Source: Komagataeibacter sp. FNDCR2 (GTDB lineage: Bacteria; Pseudomonadota; Alphaproteobacteria; Acetobacterales; Acetobacteraceae). Taken from it: DNA of 64,000 nucleotides. The notes under the pieces were generated by a model. That model did no database searches, was not told where the DNA came from, and saw only the letters and a program-made list of their open reading frames with translations. Both the position numbers and the translations under genes were made by a program. Below, piece after piece: positions 1 to 9,202 of the stretch. The number at the start of each line of letters is the position of its first letter. The stretch's first letter is position 1. The stretch spans positions 809,001-873,000 of the forward strand of contig NZ_JAIWOU010000001.1 of NCBI RefSeq assembly GCF_021295395.1, read 5' to 3'.

Positions 1-658
1 CCAGTTGGAAAGCCATGCCCAGATTGGTGCCATAGGTCTCGAGCGCGTGTTCCACACGGGCATCACGCTCGGCCACGACGGCGCCCACACGGCACGCGGC
101 GGCGAACAGGGCGGCGGTCTTGCCATGAATGACTTCGAGATACTGCTCGATCCGGGTGGACAGGTCATTCTGCGTGGACATCTGCAGCACCTCCCCTTCC
201 GCGATCGTGGCGGAAGCGGAGGACAGGATGTTCATGACCTTGAGCGAACCGTCATCGGTCATGAGCTGGAACGACCGGGCGAACAGGAAGTCCCCCACCA
301 GCACCGACGCCTTGTTCCCGAACACCGCGTTCGCGCTGGCCATGCCCCGGCGCAGGGAACTTTCGTCCACCACGTCATCATGCAGCAGCGTGGCCGTATG
401 GATGAACTCCACGCACGCGGCCAGCGCCACATGGCGCTGGTGCGTGGCGTCGGGGCGGTAACCGCACAGCCGCGCGGAAGCCAGCGTCAGCAGCGGGCGC
501 AGCCGTTTGCCGCCAGCCGCGACCAGGTGGGCCGCAAGCTGTGGAATGAGTGCGACCGGGCTGTCCATCCGCTCGACAATGGCGCGGTTACACGCGGCCA
601 TGTCATCAGCAAGATATTCCGCCAGATCGCGCAGGGCGACTTCTGATCCATCTGCCAT
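1..658 (-). CDS. ispB: Polyprenyl (octaprenyl-type) diphosphate synthase, 3' end cut by window
   Basis: Trans-isoprenyl diphosphate synthase that elongates farnesyl diphosphate to the side chain of ubiquinone. Reading the minus strand gives a protein starting MADGSEVALRDLAEYLADD; about 219 residues are visible before the gene runs off the left edge. The visible part holds the GGKRLRP motif and the first aspartate-rich motif (LLHDDVVDES), which binds magnesium and the allylic diphosphate. The second Asp-rich motif lies outside the window. The start at 658 is preceded by GAAGGGG about 8 bases upstream, and no other start codon follows the in-frame upstream stop. It is divergent from the methyltransferase at 777, so both promoters share about 120 bases. 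The chain length made cannot be read from the sequence. Confidence 0.9.
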   Translation of the reverse strand, partial: MADGSEVALRDLAEYLADDMAACNRAIVERMDSPVALIPQLAAHLVAAGGKRLRPLLTLASARLCGYRPDATHQRHVALAACVEFIHTATLLHDDVVDESSLRRGMASANAVFGNKASVLVGDFLFARSFQLMTDDGSLKVMNILSSASATIAEGEVLQMSTQNDLSTRIEQYLEVIHGKTAALFAAACRVGAVVAERDARVEHALETYGTNLGMAFQL

Positions 659-776
659 CGGGCGGCGAGCCCCTTCGTCTTTCTGACTTGCCGTTTCGTC
701 GGATTCCGGCAGACTAACTGCTAGGGCCAAAAGGTTACTCTCCCGGTTCCGAAAATATGAACATGGATACGAGTAT

Positions 777-1613
777 ATGGGCGGCGCTGGAATAACGGTC
801 AAGCCAGAGCACACAGAGATACGACGCGGGGCAGACACGACATTACCGCCTGTGCCCGCGGGCCTGCCCCCGGTCACGACGGGCACCCTGCTGGGTGGAA
901 AGGTGCTGTACCGGCAGTTTCGCACCGGAAACAGGACCGGACTGGAACCTGTTCTCATGGCTGCGTTCGTGCCCGCACGGTCCGGACAGACGGTAGTGGA
1001 AGGCGGATGTGGCGCCGGGGCCGGGCTGCTGTGCCTTGCGAATCGGGTGCCGGGACTTGCCGGAATCGGGGTGGAGCATGACCCCGCCAGCACGGCGCTC
1101 GCGCAGCATAATTTCGTGCTGAACGGGCGGCACAACCTGCGCGCGTGCACCAGCGCCATCCCTACCCTGCCCGATGACCCGGTGCTGTCCGGCCCGGGCA
1201 TACGCCGGGTCGATCATGCCTTCGCCAACCCGCCATGGCATGGGCATGAGTCCTCGGCCTCCACCCACGCACGCCGTGATCTGGCCCGACGCCTGCCGCC
1301 AGGCGCGCTGGCGCAATGGATCCACGCCCTTGCCGCCCAGCTCCGCCACCACGGCACGCTGACACTGGCGCTGCCCGCCAGCCTGCTGGCCGCCGGGATC
1401 AAGGCCATGGAGGACGTTCCGCTTGGCCGGATCCGGATCTTCCCCTTCTGGCCCGCGCGCGACCGACCCGCGCGCATCGTGCTGCTACAGGGCTGCGCGA
1501 ATGCACGGGCGGGCAGTGAACTGCTGCCCGGCCTTGTCCTGCATGAAGCCGATGGCCGCTTTACCCCCGCCGCCCGGCTGGTGCTGGAAAAGGGCGCGCC
1601 GCTCCTGCCCTGA
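777..1613 (+). CDS. tRNA1(Val) (adenine-N6)-methyltransferase-like protein (TrmN6 family)
   Basis: 278-residue class I SAM-dependent methyltransferase. Motif I for SAM binding is VVEGGCGAGAGLLCL (near residue 80), and the catalytic motif IV is NPPW (about residue 151), the hallmark of N6-adenine and N6-glutamine methylases. The overall pattern matches the YfiC/TrmN6 group, which methylates A37 of tRNA1(Val); the substrate is inferred from family only. The start is the ATG at 777, because the two nearby upstream ATGs (757, 763) are in a frame that soon stops. It stands alone on the plus strand between the divergent ispB and the convergent nrdB. Confidence 0.8.
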   Translation: MGGAGITVKPEHTEIRRGADTTLPPVPAGLPPVTTGTLLGGKVLYRQFRTGNRTGLEPVLMAAFVPARSGQTVVEGGCGAGAGLLCLANRVPGLAGIGVEHDPASTALAQHNFVLNGRHNLRACTSAIPTLPDDPVLSGPGIRRVDHAFANPPWHGHESSASTHARRDLARRLPPGALAQWIHALAAQLRHHGTLTLALPASLLAAGIKAMEDVPLGRIRIFPFWPARDRPARIVLLQGCANARAGSELLPGLVLHEADGRFTPAARLVLEKGAPLLP

Positions 1614-1633
1614 AGCGGCACGCGCGGCGGACC

Positions 1634-2641
1634 TCAATCCGCAAAGGCTTCGTCCCACGTGCCGGTGGTGGAGGCGCGGCTGTATTCCGTCGCACGGTTT
1701 TCAAAGAAATTGGCATGCTCGACCGCATTGACCATTTCATCCACCCACGGCAGCGGATTGACCGCGATGTCATAGATGCCATCAAGCCCAAGCTGGCCAA
1801 GACGGCGGTTGGCGACAAAGCGGATGTATTCCTTGACCTGCATGGCGTTGAGTCCCTCGACCGGCCCCATCTCGAAAGACAGGTCGATGAAGGCGTCTTC
1901 ATGTTCGACAATATCACGGCAGATCTGGGCAATGTCGTCGCGCAGCGCGTCGGTCCAGATTTCGGGGTTTTCATGCACGAACACCCGGAACAGCCGCGCC
2001 ATCGAATCACAGTGCAGGGATTCGTCACGCACGGACCATGACACGATCTGCCCCATGCCCTTGAGCTTGTTGTGCCGGGGGAAGTTGAGCAGGATGGCGA
2101 AGGAGGCGAAAAGCTGGAGCCCTTCGGTAAACGCGCCAAACGCCGCCAGCGTGCGGGCGATCTGGTACTTATCTTTTACCGAGAACTGCTGCATGTAGTC
2201 ATATTTATCCTTCATTTCCTTGTATTTAAGGAAAGCGGAATACTCGGTCTCCGGCATGCCGATGGTATCGAGCAGATGGCTGTACGCAGCGATGTGGATG
2301 GTCTCGATATTGGAAAAGGCCGAGAGCATCATCAGCACTTCGGTCGGTTTGAACACCTGGCTGTACTGCTTCATGTAGCAGTTGTTCACTTCCACATCCG
2401 CCTGGGTGAAGAAGCGGAAGATCTGCGTGACCAGATGCTGTTCGCCCTCGTTCAGGGTGCGGTGCCAGTCCTTCACGTCATCGGCCAGCGGCACTTCCTC
2501 GGGCAGCCAGTGGACGCGCTGCTGCGTCAGCCACGCATCATACGCCCATGGATAGCGGAACGGCTTGTAAACGGGGTTGGCGGTCAGCAGGCTGGAAGCC
2601 TGTTCGGTCTGGGCATCTGCGCCGGGGGCTTTATCGGTCAT
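1634..2641 (-). CDS. nrdB: Ribonucleoside-diphosphate reductase beta subunit (class I, Tyr radical type)
   Basis: Ferritin-like small subunit that generates the radical used by NrdA to reduce ribonucleotides. Metal ligands are recognisable: Asp in QADVEV, then the Glu and His of ETIH in the first half, and Glu and His of VRDESLH in the second. Four residues after the first His is a Tyr (ETIHIAAYSH), so this is a tyrosyl-radical type rather than the class Ic Phe/Leu type. The chosen start gives 335 residues (MTDKAPG) with AGGACA upstream; an ATG seven codons earlier (2662) is possible. It lies 93 bases downstream of nrdA on the same strand, so the two are probably cotranscribed under the NrdR-like boxes at 4760-4806. 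Confidence 0.93.
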   Translation of the reverse strand: MTDKAPGADAQTEQASSLLTANPVYKPFRYPWAYDAWLTQQRVHWLPEEVPLADDVKDWHRTLNEGEQHLVTQIFRFFTQADVEVNNCYMKQYSQVFKPTEVLMMLSAFSNIETIHIAAYSHLLDTIGMPETEYSAFLKYKEMKDKYDYMQQFSVKDKYQIARTLAAFGAFTEGLQLFASFAILLNFPRHNKLKGMGQIVSWSVRDESLHCDSMARLFRVFVHENPEIWTDALRDDIAQICRDIVEHEDAFIDLSFEMGPVEGLNAMQVKEYIRFVANRRLGQLGLDGIYDIAVNPLPWVDEMVNAVEHANFFENRATEYSRASTTGTWDEAFAD

Positions 2642-2734
2642 GGCCGTGCCTGTCCTGTACATTGCTATGCACTGTCCACCCCGAACGGGGCGGACAGCAC
2701 AGAAAATAATACGTCAGAAGGAAAATGCCCTGCC

Positions 2735-4678
2735 TTACTGGCAGGCAAGGCATTCCTCGTAATCGGAAGAAGAAGTCGGGGCCGCGGGGGCCGCCGTGGC
2801 GGGCAGGTTGCCCTCATTGCGTGTCATGTCGCGCTTTTCTTGTCCGTCGCTGACCGCATCGGCACGCTGGATAGAAAGCGAACGGCAGTAATAGAGCGAC
2901 TTCACCCCCCGCTTCCACGCCATGTAGTGAATCTGGTGCAGGTCACGCTTGTGCACGTCGGCGGGCAGGAAGATGTTGATCGACTGCGCCTGGCAGACGA
3001 AGGGCGCACGGTCGGCCGCATGTTCGATCACCCAGCGCTGGTCGAGTTCGAAGGCGGTCTTGAACACGTCCTTTTCCTGCTGGGTCAGGAAGTCCAGATG
3101 CTGGACGCTCCCCTTGTTCAGCGTGATGGAAGACCATATCTCGCTCGTATTCTGCCCCTTTTCGGTCAGCAGGCGGTCGAGATGGCGGTTGCGCACGGTG
3201 AACGAGCCGGACAGGGTCTTCTGCAGGAACACATTGGCGGCGATCGGCTCGATCCCGGGGCTGGCATTGCCCGCGATAATGGAAATCGACGCCGTGGGCG
3301 CGATGGCCATCTTGTTCGAGAACCGTTCCATCACGCCATAATCGGCGGCGTCGGGGCATGGGCCGCGCTCTTCCGCCAGCTTGCGTGACGCCGCATCCGC
3401 CTGTTCGCGGATATGCTTGAAAATCTTGCGGTTCCAGACCTTGGCCACCACACTTTCAAACGGCACGTTATTGGCCTGAAGGAAGGTATGGAAGCCCATC
3501 ACCCCCAGCCCGACCGAACGTTCGCGCATGGCGGCGTAGCGCGCGCGCTCCATGTCGTCGGGCGCGCGGTCGATGAAGTCCTGCAGCACGTTGTCGAGGA
3601 ACAGCATCACGTCCTCGATGAACTGCGGATTGTCCTTCCACTCGTCCCATGTCTCAAGGTTGAGCGACGACAGGCAGCACACCGCCGTGCGCTCGCGCCC
3701 GTGCTGGTCCATCCCGGTCGGCAGCGTGATTTCCGCGCACAGGTTGGAAGTCTTGACCTCCAGCCCCGCCAGCTTGTGGTGTTCGGGGCGCGCGTTGTTC
3801 ACATGGTCGGAATAGATGATGTACGGCTCACCCTGCTCCATGCGTGCGGTCAGGATCCGGATCCACAGCGCGCGGGCCGAGATCTTGCGGATGACCGTCT
3901 TGTCCTTGGGTGAAAGCAGCGCCCATTCCGCATCATCCGCCACGGCGCGCATGAAGGCGTCGGGCACCAGCACGCCATGGTGCAGGTTGAGCGCCTTGCG
4001 GTTGGGGTCGCCGCCGGTGGGGCGGCGCAGTTCGATGAATTCCTCGATCTCGGGGTGCCAGACCGGCAGGTACACCGCCGCCGAGCCGCGACGCAGCGAC
4101 CCCTGGCTTATGGCCAGCGTCAGGCTGTCCATGACCCGGATGAACGGGATCACGCCCGAGGTCTTGCCATTGCGGCCCACGTTCTCGCCAATCGAGCGCA
4201 GGTTGCCCCAGTAGGAGCCGATGCCGCCGCCCTTCGAGGCCAGCCAGACATTCTCGTTCCACAGATCCACGATGCCGCGCAGGCTGTCATTGGCTTCGTT
4301 CAGGAAGCACGAAATGGGCAGGCCGCGCGTCGTGCCGCCATTGGACAGCACGGGTGTCGCGGGCATGAACCAGTGACGGGAAATGTAGTCATACAGCCGC
4401 TGGGCATGGGCGGGGTTCGCCCCGTAATAGGAAGCCACACGACCGAACAGGTCCTGATAACTCTCCCCCGGCAGCAGATAGCGGTTATCAAGCGTGGCCT
4501 TGCCAAATGCCGTCAGCAGCGAATCGCGGGAATGGTCCACGCGTACAGGATGATGACCGGGCAACTGGACCACGTTATCCAGCATGTCAGACATTGTGGT
4601 ACTGTCCTTTCCCTGGACGGTATCGTCCCCGCTGGCAGAACAATCAGACATGCCGCCGGATACGTCATCCAGGACCAT
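2735..4678 (-). CDS. nrdA: Ribonucleoside-diphosphate reductase alpha subunit
   Basis: Large catalytic subunit of class I ribonucleotide reductase. Active-site cysteines are visible: SCFLNE (first reducible Cys), NLCAEI (thiyl radical Cys plus catalytic Glu) and AVCCLSSLNL. A tyrosine pair near KSLYYCRSLS fits the radical-transfer path, and the C-terminal tail ends CLACQ, whose Cys pair would re-reduce the active site. At about 647 residues it is shorter than the roughly 760-residue E. coli enzyme, and no N-terminal ATP-cone is recognisable, so overall activity control by ATP/dATP at that domain is probably absent. The start at 4678 has GGAGA 7 bases upstream; an ATG eight codons earlier (4702) has a poorer site. 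Expression is probably controlled through the NrdR-like boxes upstream. Confidence 0.95.
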   Translation of the reverse strand: MVLDDVSGGMSDCSASGDDTVQGKDSTTMSDMLDNVVQLPGHHPVRVDHSRDSLLTAFGKATLDNRYLLPGESYQDLFGRVASYYGANPAHAQRLYDYISRHWFMPATPVLSNGGTTRGLPISCFLNEANDSLRGIVDLWNENVWLASKGGGIGSYWGNLRSIGENVGRNGKTSGVIPFIRVMDSLTLAISQGSLRRGSAAVYLPVWHPEIEEFIELRRPTGGDPNRKALNLHHGVLVPDAFMRAVADDAEWALLSPKDKTVIRKISARALWIRILTARMEQGEPYIIYSDHVNNARPEHHKLAGLEVKTSNLCAEITLPTGMDQHGRERTAVCCLSSLNLETWDEWKDNPQFIEDVMLFLDNVLQDFIDRAPDDMERARYAAMRERSVGLGVMGFHTFLQANNVPFESVVAKVWNRKIFKHIREQADAASRKLAEERGPCPDAADYGVMERFSNKMAIAPTASISIIAGNASPGIEPIAANVFLQKTLSGSFTVRNRHLDRLLTEKGQNTSEIWSSITLNKGSVQHLDFLTQQEKDVFKTAFELDQRWVIEHAADRAPFVCQAQSINIFLPADVHKRDLHQIHYMAWKRGVKSLYYCRSLSIQRADAVSDGQEKRDMTRNEGNLPATAAPAAPTSSSDYEECLACQ

Positions 4679-4759
4679 ATACTTTCTCCGTACTCGACTC
4701 ATGCCAACCCGCAGGGTTTGTCGCGACCCTGGGAGGTTGGGGGAAGGTTTTACGATATG

Positions 4760-4806
4760 CCCCTATATATGGGCCATCCGACCCTGAAATGCACTACATA
4801 ATGTGG
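4760..4806 (-). promoter_or_regulatory. Tandem NrdR-like boxes upstream of nrdAB
   Basis: Two 16-base elements resembling the NrdR consensus ACACWATATATWGTGT. The distal one, 4791-4806, reads GCACTACATAATGTGG and matches 12 of 16 positions. The proximal one, 4760-4775, reads CCCCTATATATGGGCC; it matches 9 of 16 but keeps the ATATAT core in register. Their starts are exactly 31 bases apart, the three-helical-turn spacing known for NrdR operators. They lie about 80-130 bases upstream of the preferred nrdA start. NrdR itself is not in the window. The rest of the 4703-4873 gap holds no gene. Confidence 0.75.
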
Positions 4807-4873
4807 TGGATAAAAATGTGGAGCGTTCTTCCGACTCAGCGGCCGACCTTGGTCAAGCAATGATTGCGGCAGA

Positions 4874-5362
4874 TTATTTTTTAATTTCCGCCCCCGGCGG
4901 CGCCATGATTTCATCCCATCGCGCGGCGGCGGCATCGTCGTCCGCACGGGCCTCGACCCATGCGCTGCGCCCGGTGGCGAACACCTCACGCTTCCAGAAC
5001 GGGGCACGCGTCTTGAGCCAGTCCATAACGAATTCAGTCGCATCGAAGGCCGCCCCCCGATGCGCCGACGCGCACAGCACCAGCACGATGGGCGTGCCCA
5101 CCTCCAGCCGTCCCACCCGATGGATGACCGTGCAGCCCACCAGCCCGAATCGCTCACATGCCGATTCGGCGATCCGCCGCATCTGGGACTCGGTCATGCC
5201 GGGATAATGTTCCAGTTCCAGCGCCACCAGATCATTCCCCCCACGGACAATGCCGGTAAACGCCGCGACACCCCCCACCGTATCCTGCCCGCGCAGCAGC
5301 AGCGCGGTCTCGTGGGTGATGTCGAAAGGGTCGGGCTGAACGCGGATGGTGACGGGGGGCAT
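4874..5362 (-). CDS. moaE: Molybdopterin synthase catalytic subunit
   Basis: Large subunit of molybdopterin synthase, which inserts two sulfurs into precursor Z (cPMP) using thiocarboxylated MoaD. The 162-residue length fits the family. Diagnostic features are VGGVAAFTGIVRG near the N-terminus, the ALELEHYPGM stretch, HRVGRLEVG, and the catalytic region MDWLKTRAPFWKRE with the conserved lysines. It begins 5 bases after the moaD stop codon, as expected for subunits of one heterotetramer. It is the last gene of the pgsA-lipoprotein-moaD-moaE run. Confidence 0.95.
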   Translation of the reverse strand: MPPVTIRVQPDPFDITHETALLLRGQDTVGGVAAFTGIVRGGNDLVALELEHYPGMTESQMRRIAESACERFGLVGCTVIHRVGRLEVGTPIVLVLCASAHRGAAFDATEFVMDWLKTRAPFWKREVFATGRSAWVEARADDDAAAARWDEIMAPPGAEIKK

Positions 5363-5367
5363 ATGTC

Positions 5368-5622
5368 TCAGCCCCCCGTAACCGGGGGGAAGAAGGCAAT
5401 TTCATCATTGGCGGCGATGGGATCCGTAACCGTGGCGAAGCGCTGGTTGACGGCCACGCGAATCTGCTCCGGCCGGGCGAAGACCGCCCCGTATTCCCCG
5501 CCACGGGCGCGGAGCTGCGTAATCAGATCCTGTACGGAACGCGCGTTTTCCGGCAGGGCCACGCTCTCGTCAGAGCGACCCAGCCGGTCGCGCAACCATG
5601 CAAAATAGAGAATGTGCAGCAT
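5368..5622 (-). CDS. moaD: Molybdopterin synthase sulfur carrier subunit
   Basis: Ubiquitin-fold sulfur carrier of 84 residues ending in the Gly-Gly that is adenylated and converted to a thiocarboxylate (FFPPVTGG at the C-terminus). The start MLHILYFAWLRDRLG is the normal MoaD N-terminus. The same frame stays open upstream to 5922, but that stretch is low-complexity read-through over the 3' end of the lipoprotein gene in another frame and is not part of the protein. GGGAGAGGGAACCGGA lies just upstream and serves as ribosome binding site. It is coupled to moaE. Confidence 0.93.
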   Translation of the reverse strand: MLHILYFAWLRDRLGRSDESVALPENARSVQDLITQLRARGGEYGAVFARPEQIRVAVNQRFATVTDPIAANDEIAFFPPVTGG

Positions 5623-5671
5623 TCCGGTTCCCTCTCCCCTGTGGCCGACCATGACCGGCGGATACGCGCCA

Positions 5672-6160
5672 TCAGTCGGCCCGCTGTTCCCGAACCGTGC
5701 CGTCCGGGCCGACCACGGTATTGGTGCCATCGCCATTGGGAACGACGATGGCCGCATCCGACACGCTCTTATGCGTCGCGGGCGCTGGTGAAGACAATGT
5801 GGAAACATGGGAATCCCGCCCAGGCAGGACAAGCTGCACGCCATCGTTGCCGATCTGCATCTCCCCCCCTGCCGGCAGGTCCGGCGCATCCAGGGGCGTG
5901 GGCGACCGGAAGGTGCCGGCATCCATGGCCAGCATCGCCTGCCCCGTGGCGGGAATGACCGGCCAGATGTTGCGCTCCTGCGGCATGATCGGCAGCACCT
6001 GCGGGGCCTGCCCCACCACGCGGCGCATGTTCTCCCCCTCCGCGCGCGGGGTGTTGGGCAGGCTGCCGGGCAGTTCGGTATTGTCAGACAGGATTTTGCC
6101 GAATCCCCCGCATCCGGCCAGCCCCGCCAGCAATAACAGCACCATCACGTTGCGCACCAT
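5672..6160 (-). CDS. Putative lipoprotein of unknown function
   Basis: 162-residue protein with a short lipoprotein signal peptide: MVRNVMVLLLLAGLAGC, the Cys being the lipidated residue of a LAGC lipobox. The mature part is rich in Pro, Gly and Thr (for example TGQAMLAMDAGTF and VVVPNGDGTNTVVGPDGTV) and shows no domain I recognise. The start at 6160 has AAGGGG 7 bases upstream and gives a normal signal peptide; an ATG at 6214 would add 18 residues that disrupt it. It sits between pgsA and moaD on the same strand, but nothing links its job to either. Confidence 0.75.
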   Translation of the reverse strand: MVRNVMVLLLLAGLAGCGGFGKILSDNTELPGSLPNTPRAEGENMRRVVGQAPQVLPIMPQERNIWPVIPATGQAMLAMDAGTFRSPTPLDAPDLPAGGEMQIGNDGVQLVLPGRDSHVSTLSSPAPATHKSVSDAAIVVPNGDGTNTVVGPDGTVREQRAD

Positions 6161-6243
6161 GGCCCCCCTTACCGATCCGGTAATCGCGGGCATCATTCCC
6201 GCCACAGAGAGCAACCATGGCGGGCGTTAATTTTTCATGTAGG

Positions 6244-6843
6244 TCAGGAAGATAATTTCGTGGCGCCGGGATCGGTCGCGTTGACATGCCGCAGCCCGGT
6301 GGAAAGATAGTCCCACCCGGTGATGAGCGTCAGCGCCGCCGCGACCCACATCATCACCGCCCCCAGCGCATCAACCGGCAGCCAGCCCATGTGCAGCAGG
6401 ACCGCCGTGCTGTCCCCCGCCAGCAGGAAGCCGATGGCCGTCATCTGGAATCCGGTTTTCCACTTCGCCAGTTTCGTGACCGGCAGCCCCACCCGTGTCG
6501 CGGCCAGATATTCCCGCAGGCCGCTGACCAGAATCTCACGCGAGAGAATGATGATGGCCGGATACAGGCAACCATAGGGCAGCCGCCCCAGCCCCGCCAT
6601 GACCATGAGCGACGCGCCCACCAGCAGCTTGTCCGCGATCGGGTCGAGCATGCGCCCGAGATCCGAATTCTGGTTCCACGCCCGGGCGAGCTTTCCGTCC
6701 AGATAATCGGTAATTCCGGCCAGGATGAACAGCACGCAGGCCGCGCAGTCGGTCTGGGGCGTATGCAGGACAACCAGCCCCACGACAATGGGAACCACGA
6801 CAATGCGGGACAGGGTCAGAAGATTGGGCAGGTCGGTAAGCAT
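6244..6843 (-). CDS. pgsA: CDP-diacylglycerol--glycerol-3-phosphate 3-phosphatidyltransferase
   Basis: Inner-membrane enzyme that makes phosphatidylglycerol phosphate, the committed step to phosphatidylglycerol and cardiolipin. The 199-residue protein has several hydrophobic helices and the CDP-alcohol phosphotransferase signature DG-x2-AR-x8-G-x3-D-x3-D (DYLDGKLAR followed by GRMLDPIAD, near residues 46-72). PNLLTLSRI at the N-terminus is also typical. Later pathway steps are encoded in this window: pgpA at 55905 and a cardiolipin synthase at 43486. Confidence 0.95.
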   Translation of the reverse strand: MLTDLPNLLTLSRIVVVPIVVGLVVLHTPQTDCAACVLFILAGITDYLDGKLARAWNQNSDLGRMLDPIADKLLVGASLMVMAGLGRLPYGCLYPAIIILSREILVSGLREYLAATRVGLPVTKLAKWKTGFQMTAIGFLLAGDSTAVLLHMGWLPVDALGAVMMWVAAALTLITGWDYLSTGLRHVNATDPGATKLSS

Positions 6844-6935
6844 GTCTGTACAGCTATAACCAAGGATGGAGGAAAGTCGAAATACCGATAACGCCTGTCA
6901 GGCAGGTTCTGCGCTCACATCTGCATGACAGCCGT

Positions 6936-8822
6936 TCAGTCTCCTGTCCAGTCGGGGTGGAAATATCCGTATATGGCCCGCGCCATGTCGCGGTTGATGC
7001 CCGGCGCGCTTTCCAGTTCCCCCAGGCCCGCCTGCCGCACGCTGCGCGCCGAACCGAAATGGTTGAGCAGCGCGCGCTTGCGTGCCGGACCAACGCCGGG
7101 AATATCGTCCAGTTCCGAGCGCACCAGCGTTTTGGACCGCCCCGCGCGGTGCGTCGTGATGGCGAAGCGGTGAGCCTCGTCGCGCAGGCGCTGGAGATAG
7201 TACAGCACCGGATCACGCGGCGGGAGCTGGAAGGGCGGGCGATCAGCGGTATGAAACCACTCCCGCCCCGCGTCACGATCCGGCCCCTTGGCAATGGCCA
7301 CCAGCGTCACGCCGGTCACGCCCAGATCGTCCAGCACCGCCCGCACGGCGGAATACTGCCCGGCCCCGCCGTCGATCAGCAGGATGTCGGGCCAGTCACC
7401 GGGACGGTTGCCTTCCTCGCGGTCACGCAGTGCGCGGCGAAAGCGCCGTTCCAGCACTTCGCGCATCATGGCGAAGTCATCGCCCGGCGTAACCGGCCCC
7501 TTGATGGCAAATTTGCGGTAGGCGCGTTTCTCGAACCCCTCCGGCCCGGCCACCACCATCACGCCATAGGCGTTGGCACCCATGATGTGACTGTTGTCAT
7601 AGGTTTCGATTCGCGCGGGCGGCGCATCCAGCCCGAACAGGTCGGCCACCCCCTGGAGCAGGCGGGCCTGCCCCGCGCTTTCGGCCAGCCGGCGCTCCAG
7701 TGCTTCGCGCGCGTTGATTTCGGCATGGTCGATCACGCCGCGTTTTTCCCCGCGCCGTGGGTGGATGATCTCCACCTTGCGCCCCCGGCGCAGGCCCAGC
7801 GCCGCTGCCAGCACGTCGTGCTCGGGCAGGTCCTGATTGACCAGAACCTGCGGCGGGGGGGGCTTGTCGTCATAAAACTGGGCGATGAAGGCGGCGAGCA
7901 CATCGGGGGCGTTCTCGTCGCGCGCATGACTGGGAAAAAAGGCGCGGTTGCCGTTGTTGCGTCCCGCGCGGACAAAAAAGACCTGGATGCACGACTGACC
8001 GGCAATCTGCCAGATGGCGATGATGTCCGCATCCGTCACGGTGGACGGATTGACCACGCTCGAATCCTGCTGCAACGCGGACAGCCCGCGTATGCGGTCA
8101 CGGATGGCGGCGGCGCGCTCGAATTCCAGCGCCTCGGCCGCCTGTTCCATCTCACTGACCAGTTGCTCGCGCATATGCGGGTTCCTGCCCGCCAGAAAAC
8201 CGCGCGCCTGATCGGCCAGCGCGGCATAGTCCTCGCGGCTGATCCGGTCCGCGCAGGGGGCCGAGCAGCGATGGATCTGGTGCAGCAGGCACGGACGCGC
8301 GCGACCGTGCATCTCGCTATCCGAACATGACCGCAGCAGGAAGGTGCGCTGGAGCAGGTTGAGCGTCTGGTTGACCGACCAGGCGGAAGCGAACGGCCCC
8401 CAGTAGGACGCGCCCTTGACCGGCTTGCCCCGGTGTTTGCTGATCTGGGGAAAATCATGCTTGTCCGTCAGCATGATCCATGGATAACTCTTATCGTCAC
8501 GCAGCAGGATATTGTACCGCGGCTGCATGCGCTTGATATAGTTGGCCTCCAGCAGCAGGGCTTCGGCCTCGGTATGGGTGGTGACGATTTCCATGCCGCC
8601 GGTTTCGGACACCATCCGGCGCAGGCGTTCGGTCAGGCGGCTGACATGGGTGTAGGAGGTCACGCGCTTTTTCAGGTTCAGCGCCTTGCCCACATACAGC
8701 ACGTCGCCCTTCGCCCCCAGCATCCGGTACACACCGGGGGACTGCGGCATGGTCTGGAGGGCATGGTGAATCGCCTCCACCCCCACGGGGCGAAGCGGAG
8801 GGGCTGAAATGGCGGTTGTCAT
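6936..8822 (-). CDS. uvrC: Excinuclease ABC subunit C
   Basis: Dual-incision nuclease of nucleotide excision repair, recruited by UvrB. The 628-residue protein shows the N-terminal GIY-YIG nuclease (SPGVYRMLG then [14 protein letters not shown]), a UVR motif for UvrB binding ([20 protein letters not shown]), the RNase H-like C-terminal nuclease ([17 protein letters not shown]) and a terminal helix-hairpin-helix pair ([15 protein letters not shown]). The ATG at 8822 (MTTAISAPP) is chosen; the frame extends 35 codons further upstream, but that part is Cys/Ser-rich and unlike the family. Confidence 0.95.
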   Translation of the reverse strand: MTTAISAPPLRPVGVEAIHHALQTMPQSPGVYRMLGAKGDVLYVGKALNLKKRVTSYTHVSRLTERLRRMVSETGGMEIVTTHTEAEALLLEANYIKRMQPRYNILLRDDKSYPWIMLTDKHDFPQISKHRGKPVKGASYWGPFASAWSVNQTLNLLQRTFLLRSCSDSEMHGRARPCLLHQIHRCSAPCADRISREDYAALADQARGFLAGRNPHMREQLVSEMEQAAEALEFERAAAIRDRIRGLSALQQDSSVVNPSTVTDADIIAIWQIAGQSCIQVFFVRAGRNNGNRAFFPSHARDENAPDVLAAFIAQFYDDKPPPPQVLVNQDLPEHDVLAAALGLRRGRKVEIIHPRRGEKRGVIDHAEINAREALERRLAESAGQARLLQGVADLFGLDAPPARIETYDNSHIMGANAYGVMVVAGPEGFEKRAYRKFAIKGPVTPGDDFAMMREVLERRFRRALRDREEGNRPGDWPDILLIDGGAGQYSAVRAVLDDLGVTGVTLVAIAKGPDRDAGREWFHTADRPPFQLPPRDPVLYYLQRLRDEAHRFAITTHRAGRSKTLVRSELDDIPGVGPARKRALLNHFGSARSVRQAGLGELESAPGINRDMARAIYGYFHPDWTGD

Positions 8823-9202
8823 GGATGGTAGCCGTTCATCCACCGATGATGTGGATAAGTCTGTGGAGCAGCAGCAGAAAAAAACGTGCGGATGGCGGTT
8901 TTCCTTTCCTCGACTTGGATTGCCCAAAAAAACATCATTAATGCTAACTTATTGATTTATAAAAATTATATCGGACAACCCACGGACCGAACCGGAAATC
9001 CTGTGCTCCCTTGGGCAAAACCGGCCCTGTCAACCCCACAAGTGGACAAATTGCGGCATTTCCGTGTTTCGGATGTCCGGTTTCCTTTTCACACGAAATA
9101 TCAGACGCCTTTTACAATTCGTTCCTGTTTTTGTCTCGTACGCTCTGGCGGCGGCATAAAAAGAGTCTTGTCAGCCCGCGCCGGATCGGCAATGCACCCG
9201 AT
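8823..9202. other. Divergent intergenic region between uvrC and xthA
   Basis: 380 bases without a convincing gene. The part at about 8925-8980 is strikingly AT-rich compared with its neighbours and contains TTGATT and TATAAAA-like hexamers, so it may hold promoters for uvrC and xthA. The xthA frame stays open to 9011, but that upstream stretch does not look like ExoIII. No hairpin or repeat stands out. Confidence 0.5.
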
